Part shown: one piece after another, positions 21,556 through 29,270 of the stretch
Numbering within the stretch: position 1 is the first letter of the stretch
Layout: every line of letters begins with the position of its first letter
Assembly (NCBI GenBank): GCA_964495095.1
Contig: CAZBUH010000009.1
Location: forward strand, 1-29,270
Direction: 5' to 3'
Length of the DNA stretch: 29,270 nucleotides
Source: CAZBUH01 sp964495095
GTDB taxonomy: Bacteria; Bacillota; Clostridia; Oscillospirales; Oscillospiraceae
The notes under the pieces: model-generated
The model's input: the letters and a program-made list of their open reading frames with translations, nothing else
What the model was told of the DNA's origin: nothing
Databases searched by the model: none
Translations under genes and position numbers: made by a program

Positions 21556-22506
21556 TTATATGTATCCCAGCGTTTTAAACAGGAACACCCAAAAAGTGAG
21601 GGTAACGCTGGAAAAAAGCGTAGCCAGCATTACGACGCTGGCCGTAAGCACGTGGTCGTTCTGCATATTCTTTGCCATAACGTAGCAGGAGACGGTGGTG
21701 GGGGAGCCGGTAAGTATCAGTATCGCCACAAGCTCCGAATTCCTGAAGCCCATGGCTATTGCGATGGGGATGAAAACGGCCGGAATCAGAAGAAGCTTTG
21801 TAACCGTGGCCCAGATGGAGGGCTTTAGCTTGGCCAGCGCCTCACGGCCCTTGAAGCTGGCTCCCAGGGACAGCAGCGCGATGGGCGTTGCAGTGACGGC
21901 AAGGCTGTTTACCGTTTTGGACATTATGGCGGGCATTTCTATCCCGATAAGCGACCATATAACCCCGGCGAGAATGCCGAGGATTATTGGATTTTTGGCG
22001 ATGTTTATGAGGGCGAGCTTTACGTTTGCCTTCATGGAGAGCTTGCTTTCGCTCTGGGCGCCGAGAGTCAGGATTATGACGGAATAGATGTTGAAAAGAG
22101 GCACCGAGGCCACTATCATCATAGGCGTCATGCCGGAATTTCCGTAGATATTTTCCACAAAGGCCACGCCCAGTATAGCCGCGCTTCCCCGGGCCGCCGC
22201 CTGAGCAAAAGCGCCGGTAAGGCTCTTGTCCTTTATAAAGAGCTTCGCGGCCAAAAATGTCCCGGCGAACATAATGGTGGTCACAACGGCGCAGAAAAGC
22301 ACAAATTTACCGGAGAAGGCCTCCTTCAGATCCATGGCACCGATATCCCGGAAAAGCAGCGCCGGGAGAGCCACCTTGAAAACGTATTTATCAGCCACGT
22401 TTGCAAAGCTCTCATTAAAGAGCTGTATTTTCATAAGGAACATGCCTATGAGTATCAGCAGAAAAACCGGGATGGTGACGTTCAGGCTGAATATCAGATT
22501 TTCCAT
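21556..22506 (-). CDS. AEC (auxin efflux carrier) family transporter
   Basis: This is an integral membrane carrier of 316 residues with about ten hydrophobic helices. The family pattern is clear: VTIPVFLLILIGMFLMK at the start, the KYVFKVALPALLFRDI segment, AAARGSAAILGVAFVENIYG and, near the end, ILTGSPTTVSCYVMAKNM, which is characteristic of bacterial AEC permeases. Bacterial members often carry malate, lactate or other organic anions; the substrate here is not known. It lies 10 bases after the LtaS-family gene in transcription order, with its own stop shortly before the bidirectional terminator, so it is the last gene of a three-gene minus-strand unit. Confidence 0.92.
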   Translation of the reverse strand: MENLIFSLNVTIPVFLLILIGMFLMKIQLFNESFANVADKYVFKVALPALLFRDIGAMDLKEAFSGKFVLFCAVVTTIMFAGTFLAAKLFIKDKSLTGAFAQAAARGSAAILGVAFVENIYGNSGMTPMMIVASVPLFNIYSVIILTLGAQSESKLSMKANVKLALINIAKNPIILGILAGVIWSLIGIEMPAIMSKTVNSLAVTATPIALLSLGASFKGREALAKLKPSIWATVTKLLLIPAVFIPIAIAMGFRNSELVAILILTGSPTTVSCYVMAKNMQNDHVLTASVVMLATLFSSVTLTFWVFLFKTLGYI

Positions 22507-22516
22507 TTTGCCCGCC

Positions 22517-24475
22517 TTACTTCCTGTGATAGATATATGTATTGGTCATGCTGAGAAGCGCGTTGCCGTCGGAGACCTGCATACCGTAGATGGCGGAGCC
22601 ATCCTCAATATCCGTTTCGAGTATCATCAGCGTGTTCTCGTTTATGTAGTAGGTGTCCACGGTGCTGCCGTTTACCCTTAGCCTTGTCCATTCCGTGAAG
22701 TTCCGGCCCATAATAAATGTGGCCTCGCCTACCGTCTCCACGTCCTCTATTACTATATCCTCCACACCCATGCGCATGTTCGTGGGGAGGTAGGGGGATA
22801 CGCCGTCATAGGCGTCCTTGTTGCCGTAGAGGACGTCGTATTCCAGCATTTCCAGGGCGGCCTGGTAATTTTCGGCGGAGCAGTAATTCTGGTGGAGCTT
22901 TGTGAAAACGCCCTCCGTTATACCGGCCCGGCCAAGGGCATAGGCGGCAAGCTGATAGGAGGTCAAATCTTTTTCCTCCTGCTTCATATGGTAATTTGAC
23001 CAGATTACATACTCGGTCTGGAAAATGCTGTTGTTGTCCAGGTGGTCCGCCTTGATGCCCAAATCCGGCAGGTGGTCGCCGTACATGACGAGCATAACCG
23101 GCTCGTCGTATTCGGCAAGAGCCGCGATAAGCTCGCCGATAAAGTCGTCCATCTCATTTATAAGGCTCACATAGTATTCATAGGAAACGGTGTTGTCTAT
23201 GATGTAGGAGGAGGCGGATATATCCATCTCGTCGGTGATGTCGCTGGGGTATATGCCGTGGCCCTGGACGGATACCGCAAAAACAAAGTCCTGCTTTTTG
23301 GTGGAATCCAGGGCTTTTAAAATTTCGCCTGTAAGCACCTTGTCCTTGGCCCAGTTGTATTTTGTATACTCCAGGTTGTTCATGTACTCTATGGAAGTAA
23401 AGGAGTCGAAGCCCAGGTTTGGGTAGACCTTGTTCCTATCATAGAAGGTGGCGGTGTTGTCATGTATGGCGTGGGTGGCGTAGCCCAGGTTTTTCAGGTC
23501 ATAGGCCGCGGACTCGCAGGCCGAGGACTGGAGGATGGTGGTGTATGGGTATTCTCCGGCCCCGAAGTAGGCGAGGCTCATGCCTGTGAGCACCTCAAAT
23601 TCAGAGTTTGCCGTGCCGCCGCCGACCACTGGGACCGTTAAAAAGCCGTGTGTGTAGGACTTTTTCAGCGCCGTCCAGTTGGGCAGCGGATTTTCGGAGA
23701 AGGTTACGGTGTTCAGGTGGTTTACATCGAAAAATGACTCAAGCTGGAGGAAAATGATATTGGGCGTGTCGTTGGACGAGACGGTATCGGTTTTTATGGA
23801 GCTTAGGATATCGTCTATGGCGGTGTCAGAGTAGTCCTCCGGCTCATCCACGCCGGTGTCGAAAATACTGCGGGTAAAGCAGTATACGAAGCCGTAATTT
23901 TCGTAGGCGTCCGGCAGATTTGAGAAATTGGATGGGAAAAATCCGGTGAGCTCACCGGCCGTCACGCTTCCAAGCGTGACGGCAAGGAGAATGCTGCAGG
24001 TGATAACGGCCTTTTTGCGCACGACCTCCGCCTTTGGGGATTTTATAAAAAGTATTACCAGCCCTGCGATTATGGCTATAAATCCAAGAATCAAAAGGGT
24101 TATCTGGAGCCAGTTCAGATATACGCCTATTATACTGAAAACCGACTTGAGTATCCTCAAATCCACAAAGGAGAGGGGCGTCACCCGGAAAAACCGCAGA
24201 ATAAAATCCGCTATGGCAAAGCCCATGGCCGGTATGGTGATCATCATAATGGCGAAATAGCGGCGCCTGAAGAAAAGGGAGAACGACAGCAGAAGCGATA
24301 TGCCCAGAAAGCCCAGCAGGAAAAAGATTGGGTGCCGGAACGGGAAAGCGAGGCCCGTCAGGATGTTCCTGTGGCACATAAGCTCCGTTATGATCTCATA
24401 TATAAGGGCGATGCAGAATATCTGCGCCACCGGGCGTTTTTTGAAAAAATGCTTTGGGATAACAGGTTTTTGCAA
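22517..24475 (-). CDS. LTA synthase (LtaS) family sulfatase-like membrane enzyme with extra C-terminal domain
   Basis: This is a membrane enzyme of 652 residues that transfers glycerol phosphate from phosphatidylglycerol to a growing teichoic-acid-type chain outside the cell. About five N-terminal membrane helices (to about 178) precede the extracellular catalytic domain. Metal and nucleophile residues are visible: E246 in LQLES, T288 in GGGTANSEFEVLTG, H406 in QGHGIY and the YGDH motif (465-468). The last ~95 residues (from about 558) are an extra beta-rich domain not present in the common LtaS. The start is a TTG at 24475, supported by CGGAGG seven bases upstream; no ATG nearby fits. It follows the radical SAM gene after 20 bases. 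Confidence 0.92.
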   Translation of the reverse strand: MQKPVIPKHFFKKRPVAQIFCIALIYEIITELMCHRNILTGLAFPFRHPIFFLLGFLGISLLLSFSLFFRRRYFAIMMITIPAMGFAIADFILRFFRVTPLSFVDLRILKSVFSIIGVYLNWLQITLLILGFIAIIAGLVILFIKSPKAEVVRKKAVITCSILLAVTLGSVTAGELTGFFPSNFSNLPDAYENYGFVYCFTRSIFDTGVDEPEDYSDTAIDDILSSIKTDTVSSNDTPNIIFLQLESFFDVNHLNTVTFSENPLPNWTALKKSYTHGFLTVPVVGGGTANSEFEVLTGMSLAYFGAGEYPYTTILQSSACESAAYDLKNLGYATHAIHDNTATFYDRNKVYPNLGFDSFTSIEYMNNLEYTKYNWAKDKVLTGEILKALDSTKKQDFVFAVSVQGHGIYPSDITDEMDISASSYIIDNTVSYEYYVSLINEMDDFIGELIAALAEYDEPVMLVMYGDHLPDLGIKADHLDNNSIFQTEYVIWSNYHMKQEEKDLTSYQLAAYALGRAGITEGVFTKLHQNYCSAENYQAALEMLEYDVLYGNKDAYDGVSPYLPTNMRMGVEDIVIEDVETVGEATFIMGRNFTEWTRLRVNGSTVDTYYINENTLMILETDIEDGSAIYGMQVSDGNALLSMTNTYIYHRK

Positions 24476-24495
24476 TGTGATGCCTCCGTGAAAAT

Positions 24496-25377
24496 TCAGA
24501 GTCCGCGGTAGTCCATAGGGTCGGGCGGCTCCTGAGATGCCGCGTCTATGGCGCCAGAGAGCATTGAAATAAGCTTTTCCCGGTCCTCCGACAGGGTGCC
24601 CTTTATGGGCACGTAGTTTGAAACGTGGTTGCTGGTAAAGTGCAGCCCGTTTATGTCTATATTCTCAATAAGCAGCTTTGTCTCCCGCAGGGAGTCCGCA
24701 GGGCTTTGAAGTGAAAACCGGCCCTCCCGGATGTCCTTAAAGAGAGGCGTCCCGGGGACGGGGGTGTAGGTCATGGCGGAGAGATGGGCGGGGGCCAGCC
24801 TGTTTATAAGCTCCGCTGTCATAAGGGCGCTTCTGGAGTATTCCTCCCTGCCGCTTCCCGCAAGGCCCACCATGACTATGCCCCACAGGTCGAAGCCGGC
24901 GCTTTTGAGGGCCAGCCCGGCGGAGAGCATCTGCTCTGCGTCAACGCCCTTGCCCCGTTTTAAAAGAAGCTCGCCGTCGCCCGTCTCTATGCCCAGATAG
25001 GCTCTGGAAAGCCCGGCCTCGTTGAGGGCCCTCAGCTCCTCCGGGGATTTTGACAGGGTGCTTTTCGGGCCGGCATAGGTGGTGACCTTTTCGAGAGAAG
25101 GGAAAGCGCTGTAAAGCGCATTGAGTATCTTAAGAAGGCTGTCCGTCGGCACGGCGACGGCGTCCCCGTCGCAGAGGAAAACGCGGCGCACATCGCCGTA
25201 GGCGGCCCTGGCCATGCGGATATCCTCCAAAACCTCGTCGGTGTCGCGGATGCGGAATTTTTTGTCCTTGTACATCCCGCAGAAAGTGCAGCCGTTATGG
25301 CTGCATCCTACGGTCACCTGTAAAAGATAGCTCCGCCACTCGCCGGGAGGGCGGAATATATTGCCATCATAGCGCAT
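24496..25377 (-). CDS. Radical SAM protein
   Basis: This is a cytoplasmic iron-sulfur enzyme of 293 residues. The cluster-binding cysteines are C25, C30 and C33 (CX4CX2C; GCSHNGCTFC), spaced one residue wider than the classic CX3CX2C. Downstream lie a SAM-binding-like GIETGDGELL segment and the GIVMVGLAG strand. The shape resembles the Elp3/HemN-type radical SAM group, but the reaction is unknown and no auxiliary cluster is visible. It is the first gene of the unit with LtaS-like and AEC genes, 20 bases before the former. Its promoter should lie in 25378-25500, together with that of the divergent SLH peptidase. Confidence 0.88.
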   Translation of the reverse strand: MRYDGNIFRPPGEWRSYLLQVTVGCSHNGCTFCGMYKDKKFRIRDTDEVLEDIRMARAAYGDVRRVFLCDGDAVAVPTDSLLKILNALYSAFPSLEKVTTYAGPKSTLSKSPEELRALNEAGLSRAYLGIETGDGELLLKRGKGVDAEQMLSAGLALKSAGFDLWGIVMVGLAGSGREEYSRSALMTAELINRLAPAHLSAMTYTPVPGTPLFKDIREGRFSLQSPADSLRETKLLIENIDINGLHFTSNHVSNYVPIKGTLSEDREKLISMLSGAIDAASQEPPDPMDYRGL

Positions 25378-25476
25378 TTGTGTGGCCTCTTTTCGTATTC
25401 ATTAAATATGTGGAATATAGAAATGTAAAATAGCTGCTATATTTGCGTATGATTTACGTCAAATTTTATTTGTATC

Positions 25477-25505
25477 TTGCAGTATAGTCAAAAAAACGTT
25501 ATAAT
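25477..25505 (+). promoter_or_regulatory. Promoter of the M23-SLH gene
   Basis: TTGCAG (25477-25482), a 17-base spacer and TATAAT (25500-25505) form a strong sigma-A promoter, 68 bases before the start codon. The surrounding region 25378-25573 is AT-rich and also must hold the divergent promoter for the radical SAM gene. Confidence 0.7.
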
Positions 25506-25573
25506 GCAATAGCTTGCTGCTTTTTTTCGATAGAAGATTCAAGTAAATATATTAGGAAATTTGGGGATAATTA

Positions 25574-27019
25574 ATGGCTGCAATAAAGAAGATTTTTAAG
25601 CGAACAGTGCCGTTTTTGCTGGCGCTGTGCCTTGTTACGGGAAATGCCGTGGCTGTGGAGTGTATATGGCCTACCAATCCTGCGTCTGACTATTTGAGCC
25701 GCGGGTACATATATGGCACTCACACAGGTCTTGATATATGTGCCGAACTCGGCACGGACGTGGTCGCGGCGGCGGATGGAATCGTTTGTTATGTGTGGAG
25801 CGGCTGCGTAAATTTCAGCGGATACGCGTACTCTGGTACAAGCTGTGCTAAGCTGGGGAAATGCAATTCAAGTGAAGAAATGTACGGCGGTTTCTGTAAT
25901 CACGGTCTTGGAAATGCTGTGGTGCTGCGTCATGGGAATAACACATGGACGGTTTACGGGCATCTGGATACCATAGCTTCCGGGATAACTGCGGGGATGG
26001 AAGTAAAGCAGGGACAGGCCATTGGCACCATGGGAAGCTCCGGCAGGTCGACGGGGGTGCATCTGCATTTTGGGTATAAATCAGGCGGAGATGGGGATTT
26101 CTGGAGCGCGTCTTATAGAGATCCGAAGCCGTACATATCGGCATCTGCTGTCAGGAACGGAATCGTGCCGTACGGAGTGTCCATCGTCGCCGCGAGGCAT
26201 TATATAAACGCAGGGGACACTCTGGAATTTACATTAACTTCGGTATCCGCGACAAGTGAAATAATAAAAATTGAAGGCAACGGTAAAACGGTGTGTTTTG
26301 CGGAGATTGGAGAAGAAAGAGTGTTTTCTTTCCGATTCAGTGAGATGGGAAATTATACTGTGACATATACGGCGCAGAATGCGTCGGGGAAGGTGTCTGT
26401 CTGTGAGAATGTAACAGTATATCCCGACAATACTGAACTGCCGGACGGAGATGCGCCGGCGGAAGGGAAGTATTTTGACCTCAGCGGCCACTGGGCGGAG
26501 GATCAGATCGAGCTTCTGGACGGATACGGGATTTTTGACGACGGGGAGTTTTTTAAGCCGGATGGTGAGATGACCCGTGCCATGTTTGTAACTGTCCTGG
26601 GCAGGCTCTATGAGTATTCCAACGGGACAGTAGAGAAGGTATCCGGCGCAGGTTTTTCGGATGTGAATGAAAGCCGGTGGTATGCGGGGTATGTCGCATG
26701 GGCTGCGGAGTGCGGACTGGTGAACGGTTACGGGGACGGTACATTCAGGCCGGATAAAAATATTGAGCGCCAGCAGATGGCGGTAATCATGTGCCGGTAT
26801 ATTGATATTCTCGGTTATTCATTGAATCTTGAAAACGAGCCGATGCCATTTACAGATGACGGACAGATAGGCGAGTATGCGAGGGAAGCTGTTGAGAGGA
26901 TGCAGATGGCGGGCATCATGACAGGCCGGGAAAACGGAATATTTAGCCCTGAAGACAGTGCGACCCGTGCAGAGACGGCGGTAATGCTTCTGAGGCTTAT
27001 AGAGAATGTCGGAATATAA
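25574..27019 (+). CDS. Secreted M23 metallopeptidase with three C-terminal SLH repeats
   Basis: This is an extracellular peptidoglycan hydrolase anchored to the cell wall. The 481 residues begin with a signal peptide (about 1-27, ending NAVA). The LytM/M23 domain (about 35-190) has zinc ligands H50 and D54 (HTGLD) and HLH at 163-165, with H130 (YGH) as catalytic base. An insertion of about 40 residues between ligands (about 72-110) contains C72, C78, C91, C97 and C108, with C56 just before it. A linker of beta strands (about 205-290) leads to three SLH repeats (about 302-345, 363-415, 425-478), which bind pyruvylated wall polymers. Promoter at 25477. Codon use is less GC-rich than the ABC/feo operon. 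The enzyme is probably active, but cleavage specificity is unknown. Confidence 0.93.
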   Translation: MAAIKKIFKRTVPFLLALCLVTGNAVAVECIWPTNPASDYLSRGYIYGTHTGLDICAELGTDVVAAADGIVCYVWSGCVNFSGYAYSGTSCAKLGKCNSSEEMYGGFCNHGLGNAVVLRHGNNTWTVYGHLDTIASGITAGMEVKQGQAIGTMGSSGRSTGVHLHFGYKSGGDGDFWSASYRDPKPYISASAVRNGIVPYGVSIVAARHYINAGDTLEFTLTSVSATSEIIKIEGNGKTVCFAEIGEERVFSFRFSEMGNYTVTYTAQNASGKVSVCENVTVYPDNTELPDGDAPAEGKYFDLSGHWAEDQIELLDGYGIFDDGEFFKPDGEMTRAMFVTVLGRLYEYSNGTVEKVSGAGFSDVNESRWYAGYVAWAAECGLVNGYGDGTFRPDKNIERQQMAVIMCRYIDILGYSLNLENEPMPFTDDGQIGEYAREAVERMQMAGIMTGRENGIFSPEDSATRAETAVMLLRLIENVGI

Positions 27020-27074
27020 TTATGCTAAAAATCTCTTCCCGGGCATATTAATGTAATATGCGGGAGGGATTGTT

Positions 27075-27350
27075 ATGCAATGCAGGATCGCGGATCTGAG
27101 ATGTAAAGAGGTTATCAATATACATAACGGCTTCCGTCTGGGCTATGTGTGCGATGTGCTCTTAAATGTGGCCACAGGCCAGATTGCGGCCTTTGTGGTG
27201 CCGGGGCCGTGCAGGTTTTTCGGGCTTTTCGGCAGGGACGACGACTTTATAATACCGTGGGAATGTATAACAAGAATAGGCGAGGACATAATTTTAATTG
27301 ACATGGCGGAGTGCAAAAGAGGGAAAAGAACGAAAAAATCATGGTTTTAA
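27075..27350 (+). CDS. YlmC/YmxH family PRC-barrel protein
   Basis: This is a small protein of 91 residues with the PRC-barrel fold (RIADLRCKEVINIHNGFRLG, then ATGQIAAFVVPG, then DDFIIPWECITRIGEDIILID). The Clostridia/Bacillus YlmC/YmxH family is associated with sporulation by name and by expression; its exact role is not known. SD GGGAGGG at 27062-27068 lies six bases before the ATG. An imperfect hairpin (27037-27049 with 27055-27065, two-base bulge) covers part of that SD. The gene follows the M23-SLH gene by 55 bases and precedes the rpsB promoter. Confidence 0.85.
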   Translation: MQCRIADLRCKEVINIHNGFRLGYVCDVLLNVATGQIAAFVVPGPCRFFGLFGRDDDFIIPWECITRIGEDIILIDMAECKRGKRTKKSWF

Positions 27351-27362
27351 GCGGAAAAGGGG

Positions 27363-27391
27363 TTGCGAAATAAGGAACATTCTGCTATAAT
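27363..27391 (+). promoter_or_regulatory. Promoter of the rpsB-tsf operon
   Basis: TTGCGA (27363-27368), a 17-base spacer and TATAAT (27386-27391), with TGC just before the -10, form a strong extended promoter. The expected start is near 27398, giving a leader of about 99 bases before rpsB that may fold for autoregulation by S2, though I see no motif to prove it. Confidence 0.75.
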
Positions 27392-27496
27392 ACCATAGCA
27401 TTACGCATGTCCGCGGACTTTTTCCCGTGTGCCGCAAGGTGGGGAAGGGGAGTGAAGCGGGCAGAGGTAAGAAACAAATAACAGGAGGAAAAACAA

Positions 27497-28300
27497 ATGG
27501 CAGTAGTATCTATGAAGCAGCTTCTTGAAGCGGGCGTCCACTTCGGACACCAGACAAGACGCTGGAACCCCAAAATGGCTCCCTATATCTACATGGAGCG
27601 CAACGGAATTTACATCATCGACCTGCAGAAGACGGTGAAAAAGCTGGAGGAGGCCTATAATTTTGTGCGCGAGACCTCTGAAAACGGCGGCACCATCCTT
27701 TTTGTAGGCACCAAGAAGCAGGCGCAGGACGCTATCCGCGAGGAGGCTGAGCGCGTCGGCATGTACTTTGTGAACGCCAGATGGCTTGGCGGCATGCTCA
27801 CAAACTTCAAGACAATGCGCACCCGTATCGACCGGCTTGCCCAGCTCCGTAAAATGCAGGAGGACGGCACCTTCGATATGCTCCCCAAGAAAGAGGTCAT
27901 CAAGCACACCAACGAGATCGCAAAGCTTGAGAAGTACCTGGGCGGCGTTAAGGACATGAAGCAGCTCCCCTCCGCCCTGTTCATCATCGACCCCCGGAAG
28001 GAGCGCAACGCCATAGCCGAGGCCAGGAAGCTGAAAATCCCGGTAGTCGCCGTTGTTGATACAAACTGCGACCCGGACGAGATAGATTATCCTATCCCCG
28101 GAAACGACGACGCTATCCGCGCCATCCGCCTTATTGCCCAGACTATGGCCAACGCCGTGCAGGAGGGCCGTCAGGGCGCTGACGCCGAGGCCGCCGAGGC
28201 GGCTCCCGCCCAGGAGACCGCTCCCGTTCAGGAGGCTGCCCCAGTTCAGGAGGCCGCTCCTGCTCAGGAGACTGCCGGGGAAGCTCCCAAGGCTGAATAA
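27497..28300 (+). CDS. rpsB: 30S ribosomal protein S2
   Basis: This is a ribosomal small-subunit protein of 267 residues. The family start (MAVVSMKQLLEAGVHFGHQTRRWNPKMAPYIY) and central motifs (FVGTKKQAQDAIREEAERVGMYFVNARWLGGMLTNF, then VVAVVDTNCDPDEIDYPIPGNDDAIRAI) are canonical. The core ends at about residue 233. After it comes a C-terminal tail of about 30 residues made of imperfect APxQEA repeats (18 bases each, about 28202-28275), absent from E. coli S2. SD AGGAGG precedes the ATG. tsf follows after 28 bases, the universal S2-EF-Ts order. Confidence 0.98.
   Translation: MAVVSMKQLLEAGVHFGHQTRRWNPKMAPYIYMERNGIYIIDLQKTVKKLEEAYNFVRETSENGGTILFVGTKKQAQDAIREEAERVGMYFVNARWLGGMLTNFKTMRTRIDRLAQLRKMQEDGTFDMLPKKEVIKHTNEIAKLEKYLGGVKDMKQLPSALFIIDPRKERNAIAEARKLKIPVVAVVDTNCDPDEIDYPIPGNDDAIRAIRLIAQTMANAVQEGRQGADAEAAEAAPAQETAPVQEAAPVQEAAPAQETAGEAPKAE
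28202..28275 (+). repeat. Tandem 18-bp repeats in the rpsB 3' end
   Basis: Four imperfect 18-base units encode APAQET, APVQEA, APVQEA and APAQET, forming the acidic C-terminal tail of S2. Copies differ mainly at third positions. The number of units is likely to vary between related strains. Confidence 0.75.
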
Positions 28301-28328
28301 TCACAAAAGTACGAAAGGATTGATATAA

Positions 28329-29243
28329 ATGGCATTTACAGCCGCTGATGTAAAGAATCTGCGCGAGCAGACCGGCGTTGGCATGATGGACTGCAAAAAG
28401 GCCCTCACCGCCTCCGACGGAGATTTTGACAAGGCTATCGAGTGGCTCCGTGAAAAGGGCCTGGCCGCATCCCAGAAAAAGGCCGGCAGAATTGCCGCCG
28501 AGGGTATGGCTTACGCGGTGGTTATCGACGGCGTGGGCGTCTGCGTCGAGGTAAACGCCGAGACCGACTTCGTTGCGAAGAACGACAAGTTCATTGATTA
28601 TGTCAAGGGAGTTGCCCAGGTGGTGGCAAAGGAGAATCCCGCCGACCTGGAGGCTCTTATGGAGTGCAAATATCCCGGGACCGACCTCACCATCACCCAG
28701 CAGCAGCAGGAGATGGTGCTTGTCATCGGTGAGAACATAAAGGTGCGCCGTTTCGCCCGCTTCAGCGACGGCGTTTCTGTGGCCTATGTACACGCCGGCG
28801 GAAAAATCGGCGTTCTCGTAAACCTGGAGACAGAGCTTCCCGCCGGGAAGGTGGAGGCTGTCGGCAAGGACGTGGCGATGCAGATTGCCGCTCTCAATCC
28901 CCGTTTCTGGGATAAGGCCGATGTGACCCAGGAGGTGCTGGATGAGGAGAAGAAGATTATGCTCGTCCAGATGGAGAACGACCCCAAAATGGCCGGCAAG
29001 CCTGACCAGGTGAAGGAGAAGATTGTTGTCGGAAAGCTCAACAAGTTCTATTCCGAGAACTGCCTCCTGCAGCAGGAGTTCGTTAAGAACGGCGACTTCA
29101 CCGTTGAGAAGTATATCGCCTCCGCCGCCAAGGAGCTTGGCGGGGCAATCGCCTTTAAGAGCGCTGTGCGCTTTGAGAAGGGCGAGGGCATCGAGAAGAA
29201 GGAAGAGAACTTCGCTGAGGAAATCGCAAGCCTCGTAAAATAA
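28329..29243 (+). CDS. tsf: Translation elongation factor Ts
   Basis: This is the nucleotide exchange factor for EF-Tu, 304 residues, cytoplasmic. The N-terminal UBA-like domain (AADVKNLREQTGVGMMDCKKAL) and the EF-Tu-contacting TDFVAKND motif (about 79-86) are intact. The second half includes GKIGVLVNLE, VAMQIAALNPRF and KLNKFYSENCLLQQEFVK, all typical. It sits 28 bases after rpsB and is co-transcribed with it. The window ends 27 bases after its stop; pyrH commonly follows in Firmicutes but is not seen. Confidence 0.98.
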   Translation: MAFTAADVKNLREQTGVGMMDCKKALTASDGDFDKAIEWLREKGLAASQKKAGRIAAEGMAYAVVIDGVGVCVEVNAETDFVAKNDKFIDYVKGVAQVVAKENPADLEALMECKYPGTDLTITQQQQEMVLVIGENIKVRRFARFSDGVSVAYVHAGGKIGVLVNLETELPAGKVEAVGKDVAMQIAALNPRFWDKADVTQEVLDEEKKIMLVQMENDPKMAGKPDQVKEKIVVGKLNKFYSENCLLQQEFVKNGDFTVEKYIASAAKELGGAIAFKSAVRFEKGEGIEKKEENFAEEIASLVK

Positions 29244-29270
29244 AGCTTTAAAATTAAAGCCGCCGGTATT

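Noticed and set aside
27392..27496. S2 autoregulatory leader RNA
   Set aside because: A leader exists, but I could not draw a convincing conserved fold; only the promoter is claimed.
29244..29270. Short palindrome GCTTTAA/TTAAAGC after tsf as a terminator
   Set aside because: The loop would be only two bases, no T-run is visible and the window ends, so it cannot be judged.

Overview
The window looks like chromosome from a Gram-positive, spore-former-related Clostridia (Firmicutes/Bacillota) bacterium of moderately high GC. Evidence for this: a large SRP RNA with an Alu domain upstream of dnaX-ybaB, a perfect CIRCE operator before groES-groEL, Bacillus/Clostridium-type lipoprotein signals, an SLH-anchored M23 peptidase, an LtaS-type polyglycerolphosphate synthase, a YlmC/YmxH protein, and strong AGGAGG-type ribosome binding sites. 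Genus cannot be fixed from sequence alone. Most genes use the AUA isoleucine codon heavily, while groEL, rpsB and tsf favour AUC, as expected for highly expressed genes.

Layout. 1-51: 5' part of a tRNA-Asp on the minus strand with a consensus promoter. 237-630: SRP RNA with promoter and terminator. 663-2729: dnaX and ybaB (the usual next gene recR is absent). 2813-8450: a tight plus-strand run of a DUF4358-like lipoprotein, an ABC exporter half-transporter, a metallo-beta-lactamase-fold hydrolase and a FeoA-FeoB fusion iron transporter. 8473-9011: a decayed IS1182-type transposon remnant with hairpins at both ends. 9190-10698 (minus): a VOC/glyoxalase-type protein and a DUF362-ferredoxin protein. 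10820-12866: an RlmL-type RNA methyltransferase and a DagK/YegS-type lipid kinase. 12955-15067: CIRCE-controlled groES-groEL with terminator. 15235-15903: an exported protein of unknown family. 16239-16315: tRNA-Ala(CGC).

16489-21447 is the most distinctive accessory block. A minus-strand pair encodes a CocE/NonD-type serine hydrolase and a sugar/oligosaccharide-type solute-binding lipoprotein. Facing it is a divergent AraC-family regulator whose second DNA-binding helix lies in the -1 frame, exactly after an A6 run. Repeated short motifs sit over both divergent promoters. 21489-21534 is a long bidirectional terminator. 21556-25377 (minus) carries an AEC permease, an LtaS-family enzyme with an extra C-terminal domain, and a radical SAM protein. 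25574-27019 is a secreted M23 peptidase with three SLH repeats and a cysteine-rich insert. 27075-27350 is ylmC/ymxH. 27363-29243 is the rpsB-tsf translation operon with its own strong promoter.

Much of the window is housekeeping. I do not see a clearly new multi-gene system. The best leads are the frameshifted AraC switch with its hydrolase/binding-protein target genes, the decayed transposon with hairpin ends, and the lipoprotein-exporter-hydrolase-FeoAB cluster. All assignments come from reading motifs by eye; no database search was run.
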